From NCBI GenBank assembly GCA_030593075.1, contig JAUVHW010000004.1, positions 1 to 42,380 on the forward strand: a stretch of DNA of 42,380 nt, read 5' to 3'. The position numbers and the translations under genes are program-made. Below are positions 1 to 7,210 of the stretch, one piece after another. This DNA is from Ardenticatenales bacterium (lineage in GTDB: Bacteria; Chloroflexota; Anaerolineae; Promineifilales; UBA4811). A model generated the notes under the pieces. That model searched no databases and was not told the origin of the DNA. It saw only the letters and a list, made by a program, of their open reading frames with translations. Numbering within the stretch: the stretch's first letter is position 1; each line of letters starts with the position of its first letter.

Positions 1-1
1 G

Positions 2-1103
2 GCCGGTCCGCAAGGCCCGCCGGGTGAGCCGGGAGCCCAGGGCCCGCCGGGAGCAGACGGGACCGAGTATGAGCCGGCCGGCTACGTAGGCAGCGATTCC
101 TGCCAGGTATGCCACGCCGACATCTATGATGTGTTCATGAGGAGCGGCCATCCCTACAAGCTCAACAAGGTGGTCGATGGTCAACCGCCCGAGTATCACC
201 GAGGTTTCCGACCCGCCGGAGGGCTACACGTGGGATGACATCGAGTACGTGATCGGTGGCTACGGCTGGAAGGCTCGCTTTATCGACCAGGAAGGCTACA
301 TCATCACTGGGGATGCCGACGCGACCACCCAGTACAACCTGTACAACGACGTGTTGGGGATGGGCGAGAATTGGGTCGGCTACCACGCCGGCGAAGAGAA
401 CAAGCCTTACAACTGCGGCCCCTGCCACACCACCGGCTACAGCCCGCAGGGGAACCAGGATGATTTGCCCGGTCTGGTGGGCACCTGGGCGGAACCGGGG
501 GTTCGATGTGAGGAGTGCCACGGACCGGGCGGGCGGCACGTGACCAACCCGCAGTTCGAGCCCATGGAGGTCAACCGGGACGCTGAGCTATGCGGCGCCT
601 GCCACGTACGCGAGGGCTTTGAGGCTGTCAATGCCAAAGGTGGCTTCATCCGGCACCACGAGCAGTACGAGGAGCTGTTCGCCTCCAAGAAGCGCGTGAT
701 GGACTGCGTCGACTGCCACGACCCCCACCTCGGCGTGATTGCCGCCCGCAAGCAGGACCTGCCTACCACCCACACCCCTTGCGAGACTTGCCACCTTGAG
801 CAGGCGGAGTTCCAGGCCAGCGAGGTCCACCCCTCCGTGGCCGAGTGTGTCGACTGCCACATGCCGCGCATCACCAAGAGCGCGCTGAGGAACGCTGAAG
901 TCTACTCTGGCGATATCCGCACCCATTTGATGCGCATCTGGCCCTTTGCCACCGAGCAGTTCAGCGAGGACGGCAGCACCGCCATGCCTTACGTATCGCT
1001 CGACTTTGCCTGTAAGCACTGCCACAGCGAGGGCGGCACGGCGACGGTCAAGGCCGACGGGGACTTGATTGAGAGGGCGACCGGTTATCACAACCGGCCG
1101 TAG
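2..1103 (+). CDS. Octahaem c-type cytochrome, 5'-partial and frameshifted
   Basis: Extracytoplasmic electron carrier. The first 60 bases, read in frame 2, encode a collagen-like Gly-X-Y tract (GPQGPPGEPGAQGPPG), followed by a haem site CQVCH and the sequence SGHPYKLNKVVDGQPPEY. The coding sense then jumps to frame 3 near base 197 and continues as EVSDPPEGYTWDD to the TAG at 1101-1103. Frame 3 carries seven more CxxCH motifs (CGPCH, CEECH, CGACH, CVDCH, CETCH, CVDCH, CKHCH), so eight haems in all. Frame 2 stops at about 236 and frame 3 is closed by TAG at 87-89, so neither frame alone gives the whole protein. The ORF-track start at 177 is therefore an artefact of the break. The 5' end lies outside the window. 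It precedes the molybdopterin-oxidoreductase/NrfD genes and is a plausible electron partner for them. Whether the frameshift is real or an assembly error cannot be decided here. Confidence 0.85.
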
Positions 1104-1123
1104 GGATGGTGCCAGTGAGAGGG

Positions 1124-1139
1124 GCAAGCTCGAGCTTGC
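1124..1139. terminator. 16-bp perfect palindrome after the octahaem gene
   Basis: GCAAGCTCGAGCTTGC is a perfect palindrome 20 bases after the cytochrome stop codon. As RNA it can form a 6-bp stem with a UCGA tetraloop. No clear U-tract follows directly, so a terminator role is only suggestive; it could equally be a protein-binding site. Confidence 0.35.
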
Positions 1140-1383
1140 ACTTGGCGGTGATTCTTTGGGCTACGCAGTTGTCCCTGTAGCTGCGCAGTTCATTGCCATT
1201 CTCACCAGATCACGGTCTGCTGCGCCAGCCGGAAAGCTGTCTGCATTTGGAGTGTCGGATTGCGCTCTTTGGATTGGCTTGCACTCCAGTGTCTGGCGGG
1301 CCATCTGTGATCTCCATCAGCGTCTCTCCAATGATCGCGAGCTGCGCGGCGCTCCCAGGTCGGCCGCTCTCGCCGAGAGCCAA

Positions 1384-1600
1384 AGGGCACCGACCGTTTG
1401 CCACGTCTGCCCAGCCGGCTGTGCGGTGCTGGTCTGGACGGTCAGTGGCCGGGTGGTCAAGATCGAGGGGAACCCGGCCGCCCCTCAATCAGGGGCCAAC
1501 CTTGCCCCCGCGATGGGGTGGGCGACTTGGCCCCAAGGCAGCACATCGACGCCGAGGAACCGGCTTGTGACGGGATCCTGTACCCCTTGACAAGGGCGTT
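1384..1600 (+). pseudogene. Relic of a molybdopterin oxidoreductase N-terminus
   Basis: This fills most of the 541-base gap between the cytochrome and the first FeS gene. Frame 1 encodes APTVCHVCPAGCAVLVW and then GRVVKIEGNP. This matches the [4Fe-4S]-binding N-terminus of the intact oxidoreductase in this window (VPSVCGLCPAGCGILV, GRAVKIEGNP). After EGNP the similarity moves to frame 2 (PLNQG, then GRLGPKA, comparable with NNQGRLCPKGQA). It fades before 1600, where stop codons and frame changes follow. No TAT signal, start codon or catalytic domain remains. It is best read as a decayed copy of the catalytic-subunit gene that once headed the FeS/NrfD module starting at 1645. The bases from 1140 to 1383 show no supportable gene. 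Confidence 0.7.
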
Positions 1601-1615
1601 CCGCCGCGAGATAGT
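1587..1615 (+). promoter_or_regulatory. Candidate sigma70-type promoter for the first FeS/NrfD module
   Basis: TTGACA (1587-1592), a 17-base spacer, then GATAGT (1610-1615, 4 of 6 matches to TATAAT). The FeS start codon is 30 bases downstream, after a GGAGG ribosome site at about 1634. It lies within or at the end of the oxidoreductase relic, so the promoter may have arisen as the upstream gene decayed. Confidence 0.4.
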
Positions 1616-1644
1616 AGAGTATTGGCCACAGGTTTGGAGGTTTC

Positions 1645-2373
1645 ATGCCCCGCTGGGGAATGGTCATAGACCTGGACAAATGTACGGCCTGTCAGGCTTG
1701 CACGGTGGCCTGTCTGGCCGAGAACAACGTCCCCTGGGCTGAACCGGAGGAGGCGGCTCTAGGGCGGGCTATTTTCTGGCAGGACGTGATAACCGACGTG
1801 GAGGGTGAGTATCCCCGCGTCCGGGCTCGTTTCACTCCGCGTCCGTGCCAGCATTGCGAGGAGCCACCCTGCGTCAAGGTCTGTCCGGTAAGGGCTACCT
1901 ACAAAGACGAAGAAGGGCTGGTCCTCCAGAGGTACGAGAGGTGCATCGGTTGCCGGTATTGCGCCGTCGCCTGCCCGTATGGCGTGCGCTACTTTAACTG
2001 GTACGAGCCCCAATGGCCCGAGCCACTTGACCAGTTATTGAATCCAGATGAGGGCCCCCCACCTGAGACCCGTGGGGGGCGATCCGGCCCGGAGATCAGG
2101 CCCAAGGGGATCGTGGAGAAGTGCACCTTCTGCGTTCACCGGCTGGAGAAGGCCAGGCACGAGGCCGAAGAAGCGGGCAAGGACCTGACCGACGAAGAGC
2201 TCGTCCTGCTGCCGGCGTGCAACCAGACCTGTCCGGCCTCGGCCCGCTACTTCGGCGACCTCGACGATCCCGAGAGCACCGTTTCCAGGCTGGCCGAAAG
2301 CTCGCGGGCCTTCAAGTTGCTGGAGGATCTGGGGACCGAGCCCAAAGTGATCTACTTGAAGGCAGGCGGCTAG
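1645..2373 (+). CDS. Four-cluster ferredoxin-type FeS subunit, copy 1 (NrfC/PsrB/DmsB family)
   Basis: Electron-transfer subunit of 242 residues that should wire a molybdopterin-type catalytic subunit to an NrfD quinone-reactive membrane protein. Four cysteine groups are visible: C13TACQACTVAC, CQHCEEPPCVKVCP, CIGCRYCAVACP and CTFC with a later CNQTCP, as expected for four [4Fe-4S] clusters. There is no signal peptide, so it is either cytoplasmic or co-exported with a TAT partner. GGAGG lies 7 bases before the ATG. The NrfD gene follows after one base. The protein is a close paralogue of the product at 6413-7138: nearly identical first 35 residues, the same cysteine pattern and the same ending (LEDLGTEPKVIYLK). 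Its own catalytic partner gene seems to be the relic just upstream, so it may now share the oxidoreductase encoded at 3887. Confidence 0.93.
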   Translation: MPRWGMVIDLDKCTACQACTVACLAENNVPWAEPEEAALGRAIFWQDVITDVEGEYPRVRARFTPRPCQHCEEPPCVKVCPVRATYKDEEGLVLQRYERCIGCRYCAVACPYGVRYFNWYEPQWPEPLDQLLNPDEGPPPETRGGRSGPEIRPKGIVEKCTFCVHRLEKARHEAEEAGKDLTDEELVLLPACNQTCPASARYFGDLDDPESTVSRLAESSRAFKLLEDLGTEPKVIYLKAGG

Positions 2374-2374
2374 C

Positions 2375-3724
2375 ATGCGATATGAGGGTCCCAGAGAGGA
2401 CGCAGCCTTGTTCCAGCCAATCGTGCACACGGGCTGGAGGTTCTATGTGCTGCTGGCGGCCTTGGTGATCGTCGTGATCTGGGGCGTTTCAGCCTATTAT
2501 CGGCAGTTGAGTCTGGGACTGGGCGTGACAGGCATGAACCGGCCGGTCTTCATGGGAGTGTACATCGTCAACTTTGTGTTCTTTATCGGCCTGAGCCACG
2601 CCGGCACCCTGATCTCCGCCATCCTGCGCATCGTGGGGGCCGAGTGGCGACGGCCCTTCACTCGCGCGGCCGAGGCCGTCACCCTTTTCAGTCTACCCTT
2701 CGGCGCGGGGAGCATAATCATTGACCTCGGGCGGCCAGATCGCCTACTTAATGTGATCCAATATGGCAGTTTCCGATCGCCCATCTTGTGGGACGTGACC
2801 GCCGTCTCTCTGTACCTGCTGTCCAGCCTCTTCTACTTCTACTTTGCGTTGATCCCGGACGTCGCCATGTGCCGCGATCGCCTCCAGGACGTAAGCACGT
2901 TCCGCAAGAGGTTGTATGAGTTGTTGGCCCTGGGCTGGACCGGCAGCGGGCAGCAGTATCGTCGCCTGAACGTCGTGATGAACATCATGGCCCTGTGGCT
3001 GACCATGCTGGTGGTCACGGTGCACACGGTGGTGTCGTGGATCTTTGGCATGACAATTGTCCCTGGGTGGCACACGGCCATCATCGGACCTTACTTCCTG
3101 GTGGGGGCTATCTTTGCGGGTGCTGCAGCGCTGATCATCATCGCGGCCATCCTGCGCAAGGCCTATCACTTGGAGAACTATATCAAGCCGGTGCACTTTC
3201 GGGCTTTGTCCAGCTTCGTGTTGGCTTTGTCCCTGGCCTGGTTTTACTTCACCGTGGCCGAGTTCATGACTGTCTACTACGGGGACGAACCGGCTCACAT
3301 GGTCGTCTTCAACGCCAAATTCTGGGAGGAGTTTGCTTCGGCCTTCTGGCTCACGGTGGTGCTGTGCTTCGTGGTTCCAGTGGTGATCCTCGGCAACCCT
3401 TTCACCCGCACCATCACCGGGGCGGTGATAGCGAGCGTGGGCATCAATGTGGGCATGTGGCTGGAACGGTACACGGTCGTTGTGCCCTCCCTGACTCGGC
3501 CGCGGCTGCCCTATGGTATCGGGGTCTACCGGCCCACCTGGGAGGAATGGGCTATCACGGCCGGCTGTTTTGCGCTCTTTGCCCTCTTGTTTGCTCTGTT
3601 CACCAAGGTTGTCCCGGTGATCGCCGTGTGGGAGGTTCACGAGGCCAAAGAGCTCGCCATACCGGAGGCCGTCGAACGGCTCAAGTCCTACTTCCCAGGT
3701 ACCGTGTCAGCAACCCGGGAGTAG
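2375..3724 (+). CDS. NrfD/PsrC-family integral membrane subunit, copy 1
   Basis: Polytopic membrane protein of 449 residues with about nine or ten hydrophobic helices. It is the quinone-interacting subunit of complex iron-sulfur molybdoenzymes and related complexes (family knowledge: PsrC, ActC/ActF, QrcD). A short cytoplasmic N-terminus leads into FYVLLAALVIVVIWGVSAYY. The segment GVYIVNFVFFIGLSHAGTL is typical of the family, and the C-terminus is soluble. The start follows the FeS stop codon after a single base, so the two are translationally linked. A paralogue with matching length and motifs lies at 9168-10514 (448 residues). Confidence 0.92.
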   Translation: MRYEGPREDAALFQPIVHTGWRFYVLLAALVIVVIWGVSAYYRQLSLGLGVTGMNRPVFMGVYIVNFVFFIGLSHAGTLISAILRIVGAEWRRPFTRAAEAVTLFSLPFGAGSIIIDLGRPDRLLNVIQYGSFRSPILWDVTAVSLYLLSSLFYFYFALIPDVAMCRDRLQDVSTFRKRLYELLALGWTGSGQQYRRLNVVMNIMALWLTMLVVTVHTVVSWIFGMTIVPGWHTAIIGPYFLVGAIFAGAAALIIIAAILRKAYHLENYIKPVHFRALSSFVLALSLAWFYFTVAEFMTVYYGDEPAHMVVFNAKFWEEFASAFWLTVVLCFVVPVVILGNPFTRTITGAVIASVGINVGMWLERYTVVVPSLTRPRLPYGIGVYRPTWEEWAITAGCFALFALLFALFTKVVPVIAVWEVHEAKELAIPEAVERLKSYFPGTVSATRE

Positions 3725-3748
3725 GTGGGGTAGAAGGAGAGAGTCTGT

Positions 3749-3847
3749 ATGGCGGAAGGAGGGATCATCGTCTTGACCGCTGTGGGAATCGTCTTTCTGG
3801 CATTCAGCGCAATGCTGTTTTGGATGACAAGGCCAGACGGTGAATAA
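3749..3847 (+). CDS. 32-residue single-helix membrane peptide after NrfD copy 1
   Basis: Too short for the ORF track. ATG at 3749 with GGAG about 10 bases upstream; it encodes MAEGGIIVLTAVGIVFLAFS, then a few more hydrophobic residues and a polar tail TRPDGE before TAA. This gives one predicted transmembrane helix of about 20 residues. It sits 24 bases after NrfD copy 1 and 39 bases before the oxidoreductase gene. A second small one-helix ORF follows NrfD copy 2 in the same relative position, which argues that both are real. A role as a small accessory or stabilising subunit of the membrane complex is inference; I do not recognise a named family. Confidence 0.65.
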   Translation: MAEGGIIVLTAVGIVFLAFSAMLFWMTRPDGE

Positions 3848-3886
3848 TACCCGTATCGTCAGTCCGAATTGCGGGAGTTCATTTCG

Positions 3887-6313
3887 ATGACGAAACTCAG
3901 CAGGCGTCGTTTTCTCAAGTTGGCCGGCGCTGGTGCCGGTGCGATGGGACTGTACAAGCTCGGTCTGGAGGAAGCCGTCCAGGAGACCTTTGCCCAGAGC
4001 CAGAGAGGGCAGGAGCCAGAGCGCGAGGAAGTGCGGGTACCCAGCGTTTGCGGGCTGTGCCCGGCGGGCTGTGGAATCCTGGTCAGGGTCATTGAGGGGC
4101 GGGCGGTCAAGATCGAGGGCAACCCCCTGAACCCCAACAATCAGGGCCGGCTCTGCCCCAAGGGACAGGCTGGCTTGCAGCTGCTCTATAACCCCGACCG
4201 CATCAAGGGACCGCTCCGTAGGGTGGGCGAAAGGGGGAGTGGCGAATGGGAATCCGTTTCCTGGGATAAAGCCCTTGGTCTGGTGGCTGAGAAGCTGAAG
4301 GAGATGCGCGGCGAGGGTCAGCCGCACAGCCTGGTCTTCATGCATGGCGCCAAGCCGGGCTTGATACACAACCTCATTGCCAGGTTTGGCCAGGCCTTTG
4401 GCACACCGAACGTGGTAGAGGTGCCAAGCTCCACCGCCAGCGAAAGCGCCTCTTTGGTTCACTACCTGATGCAGGGCTGGAGGGCTCCCAGCGGGTACGA
4501 CTGGACAAACACCAACTACGTTCTGAGCTTCGGGAGTGCCTTCCTGGAATCCCGCCAACCGATTGTCAAGATGCTGCAGGCCTACAGCCGCTTGCGGAGA
4601 GGCCGTCCAGACCACAGGAGCAGGATCGTGCAGGTGGAGAGCCGCTTCTCCGTCACTGCGGCCAAGGCGGATGAGTGGATCCCGATCGAACCAGGCACGG
4701 AGGGAGCCCTGGCCCTGAGCATGGCCCGCGTTATCGTCGAAGAGGGACTCTACGACAGGGACTTTATCGAGAACCACACCTTCGGTTTCGAGGATTGGAT
4801 AGACGAGGATGGCAGGGAGCACATAGGGCTCAAGACCCTGGTACTGAGAAGTTACTCGCCGAGGGCGGTGGCAGCAGTAGTGGGCGTCCCGGTAGAGACC
4901 ATCCGGCGGATAGCGCGTGAGTTTGCCGTCACCAGGCCGGCCGTTGCCCTTGGCGACGTGAGCTGGCAGACCAACGGTCTCTTCAGCCAGATGGCGATCC
5001 ACGCGCTGAACGCCCTGGTGGGTTCCATAGATGTCCCCGGTGGGATCATCAGGCAGGAGGACCCACCTTTCGCCCCGTGGCCCTTGACAGTGGAGGATAG
5101 CGTAACGAGTCAGGGGCTGGCTATGCCCCGCCTGGACCATGCCGGTACCAGGAAGTATCCTCTGGCCGACGGGGTCTACGAAGCCTTGCCGGAGAGCATC
5201 CTGGCCGATGATCCCTACCCGGTCAACGCCATCTTCCTGTACCAGGCCAACCCCCTCTTCCACAGTCCCGAGCCAGATTGGTTCTACCGAGCTTTCCAGC
5301 GGGTTCCCTTGATCATCAGCTTCTCCTCTTTTGTGGACGACAGCACTTCGTATTCCGACCTGGTCCTGCCCGACCATACCTACCTGGAGGGATGGAGCGA
5401 CGATGTCCTCGTGCCCAGCCTAGGCTATCCTGTCCTGGGGCTGGGGCAACCCGTGGTTCAGCCGCTGTACGACACAAAGAACACAGGCGATGTGCTCATC
5501 GAGCTGGCCCAAGAGTTGGGCGGTACAGTAGCCGAATCCTTCCCCTGGCAGAGCTTTGAGGGACTGCTGCGCTTCCGGTTGAGGGACATCTTTGAGGCCG
5601 GCCGGGGCTCCATCGTGACCGATACCTTCGACCAGTTCTGGGACGAATTCCAAGAGAGGGGGGTGTGGTCTGCTCCGCCGTATCGTTTCGGGGACTGGGA
5701 ACGGGTGCTAGCCACTCCCTCGGGCAAGTTCGAGTTCTACTCACAGAATCTAGAGCACACTCTCGAAGCAGTGACCGCGAGAGAGGCGGCTGAGAAGGGC
5801 ACGACGGCCGAGGAAGAGATGGAAAAGATGCTCCAGGAGCTGGGGCTTCAAGCCCGGGGCGATGAACTACATGTGCCCCATTACGAGTTCCCGAGGTGGG
5901 TGGGGGAGGAGACCGAGTATCCTTTCCACCTCAACGTCTACGAGTTGATGTCCCTCCTTGACGGCCGACTGGCGAACTTGCCCTGGTTGCAGGAGATAGC
6001 CGGCTTGCACATCAAGGAAATGTGGAGCAACTGGGTGGAGATCAACCCCGAGACGGCGAAGGAGCGGGGCATCGCCGATGGAGACCTGGTGTGGGTCGAG
6101 TCACTCGTGGGCAGGATACAGGCCAAAGCCCGGCTCTATCCTGGGGCCATGCCGGAGGTGGTCAACATGCCCCTGGGCCAGGGTCACATGGCCCACGGCC
6201 GCTGGGCGAAGGGCCGAGGAGCGAATCCTAAGCGGATCATCGGCAATGAATTTGACTATCTGGGTGGGCTGGCCACGTGGTCATCCACGCGCGTGAGGAT
6301 CTACAAGGCATAA
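3887..6313 (+). CDS. TAT-exported molybdopterin oxidoreductase-type subunit
   Basis: Large subunit of a complex iron-sulfur molybdoenzyme (808 residues). I chose the ATG at 3887 over the TTG at 3869 because it places the twin-arginine signal SRRRFLKLAGAGAGAMG at the extreme N-terminus, so the protein is exported folded. Cys55, Cys58, Cys62 and Cys90 (CGLCPAGC, LCPKG) form the proximal [4Fe-4S] site. Middle and C-terminal segments such as NALVGSIDVPGG, YSDLVLPDHTYLEGW and MPLGQGHMAHGRW fit the bis-pterin cofactor domains. Where many relatives carry a cysteine ligand to molybdenum I see SSTASESASLV and no Cys, so substrate and even metal occupancy are uncertain. The FeS, NrfD and multihaem neighbours make a quinone-linked complex likely, comparable in parts list to Qrc or Psr. 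The substrate is not identifiable from sequence. Confidence 0.88.
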   Translation: MTKLSRRRFLKLAGAGAGAMGLYKLGLEEAVQETFAQSQRGQEPEREEVRVPSVCGLCPAGCGILVRVIEGRAVKIEGNPLNPNNQGRLCPKGQAGLQLLYNPDRIKGPLRRVGERGSGEWESVSWDKALGLVAEKLKEMRGEGQPHSLVFMHGAKPGLIHNLIARFGQAFGTPNVVEVPSSTASESASLVHYLMQGWRAPSGYDWTNTNYVLSFGSAFLESRQPIVKMLQAYSRLRRGRPDHRSRIVQVESRFSVTAAKADEWIPIEPGTEGALALSMARVIVEEGLYDRDFIENHTFGFEDWIDEDGREHIGLKTLVLRSYSPRAVAAVVGVPVETIRRIAREFAVTRPAVALGDVSWQTNGLFSQMAIHALNALVGSIDVPGGIIRQEDPPFAPWPLTVEDSVTSQGLAMPRLDHAGTRKYPLADGVYEALPESILADDPYPVNAIFLYQANPLFHSPEPDWFYRAFQRVPLIISFSSFVDDSTSYSDLVLPDHTYLEGWSDDVLVPSLGYPVLGLGQPVVQPLYDTKNTGDVLIELAQELGGTVAESFPWQSFEGLLRFRLRDIFEAGRGSIVTDTFDQFWDEFQERGVWSAPPYRFGDWERVLATPSGKFEFYSQNLEHTLEAVTAREAAEKGTTAEEEMEKMLQELGLQARGDELHVPHYEFPRWVGEETEYPFHLNVYELMSLLDGRLANLPWLQEIAGLHIKEMWSNWVEINPETAKERGIADGDLVWVESLVGRIQAKARLYPGAMPEVVNMPLGQGHMAHGRWAKGRGANPKRIIGNEFDYLGGLATWSSTRVRIYKA

Positions 6314-6412
6314 ATACCAAAAGAAGAGCCGACGAAAAAGCCATCGCCCCCCTTGTGTTGAAGGGACACCAAGATTCCTGAGACCTCTGACTACTGGCTG
6401 AGGAGATTGCCA

Positions 6413-7138
6413 ATGCCCCGATGGGGAATGATCATTGACCTGGACAAATGTACAGCTTGCCAGGCTTGCACTGTGGCCTGTCTGGCCGAGAACAACGTGC
6501 CCTTTGCTGGGCCAGAAGAGACCAGTATGGGCCGGGCCATCTTGTGGCATGAGGTCATCGGCGGGATAGAAGGGGAGTATCCCGATCTGTGGGCCACCTT
6601 CATACCACGACCCTGCATGCATTGCGACAACCCGCCCTGCATCAAGGTCTGTCCGGTAGGAGCGACTTACAGACGGGAAGACGGCCTGGTGATGCAGGAC
6701 TATGATCAGTGCATTGGGTGCCGGATGTGTATCGTTGCTTGCCCATACGAAGTGCGGTATTTCAATTGGCGTAACCCCCAGTGGCCTGAGCCCATGGACC
6801 AATACCTAAATCCAGACCAAGGCCCGCCCCAGCCAACCGGAGGTCGGGGAGGGCCGGATGTCAGGCCCCGCGGCGTAGTGGAGAAGTGTACCTTTTGCGT
6901 GCATCGCCTGGAAAAGGCTGAACGCAAGGCCCAGCAAGAGTATAGAGAGATGAGCGAACAGGAGTTGACCCTTCTGCCCGCCTGCAACCAAACCTGTCCT
7001 GCCTCAGCCAGGTATTTCGGCGACCTGGACAACCCCAAGAGCACCGTCTCCCGACTGGCCAGAGGTGCGCGGGCGTTCAGGCTGCTGGAAGACCTTGGCA
7101 CCGAGCCAAAGGTGATTTACTTGAAGGAGGGACGGTAG
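6413..7138 (+). CDS. Four-cluster ferredoxin-type FeS subunit, copy 2
   Basis: FeS subunit of 241 residues, paralogous to the product at 1645-2373. I chose the ATG at 6413 over the TTG at 6407 because the product then starts MPRWGMIIDLDKCTACQAC like copy 1, with AGGAG at 6401-6405. The four cysteine groups are conserved: CTACQACTVAC, CMHCDNPPCIKVCP, CIGCRMCIVACP, and CTFC with CNQTCP. The gene follows the oxidoreductase by 99 bases with no obvious terminator and precedes the 17-haem cytochrome gene, so it is the natural electron relay between them and NrfD copy 2. No export signal is visible. It differs from copy 1 mainly in the variable middle and in the loop after CTFCVHRLEKA. Confidence 0.93.
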   Translation: MPRWGMIIDLDKCTACQACTVACLAENNVPFAGPEETSMGRAILWHEVIGGIEGEYPDLWATFIPRPCMHCDNPPCIKVCPVGATYRREDGLVMQDYDQCIGCRMCIVACPYEVRYFNWRNPQWPEPMDQYLNPDQGPPQPTGGRGGPDVRPRGVVEKCTFCVHRLEKAERKAQQEYREMSEQELTLLPACNQTCPASARYFGDLDNPKSTVSRLARGARAFRLLEDLGTEPKVIYLKEGR

Positions 7139-7210
7139 CGTAAACCACCAGCCCATGTCCAGAAGATGCCATCATGTACCAGGGCGGGTAGGTATCCGAC
7201 GAGGAGTATC

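Noticed and set aside
1069-1590. 173-residue plus-strand ORF as a real gene
   Set aside because: Only a short middle part resembles an oxidoreductase N-terminus and the remainder is out of frame or unrelated, so it is described as a relic.
3707-5377. 556-residue minus-strand ORF opposite the oxidoreductase and NrfD genes
   Set aside because: It is an antisense shadow of high-GC coding sequence; it has no recognisable domain and the plus-strand genes are certain.
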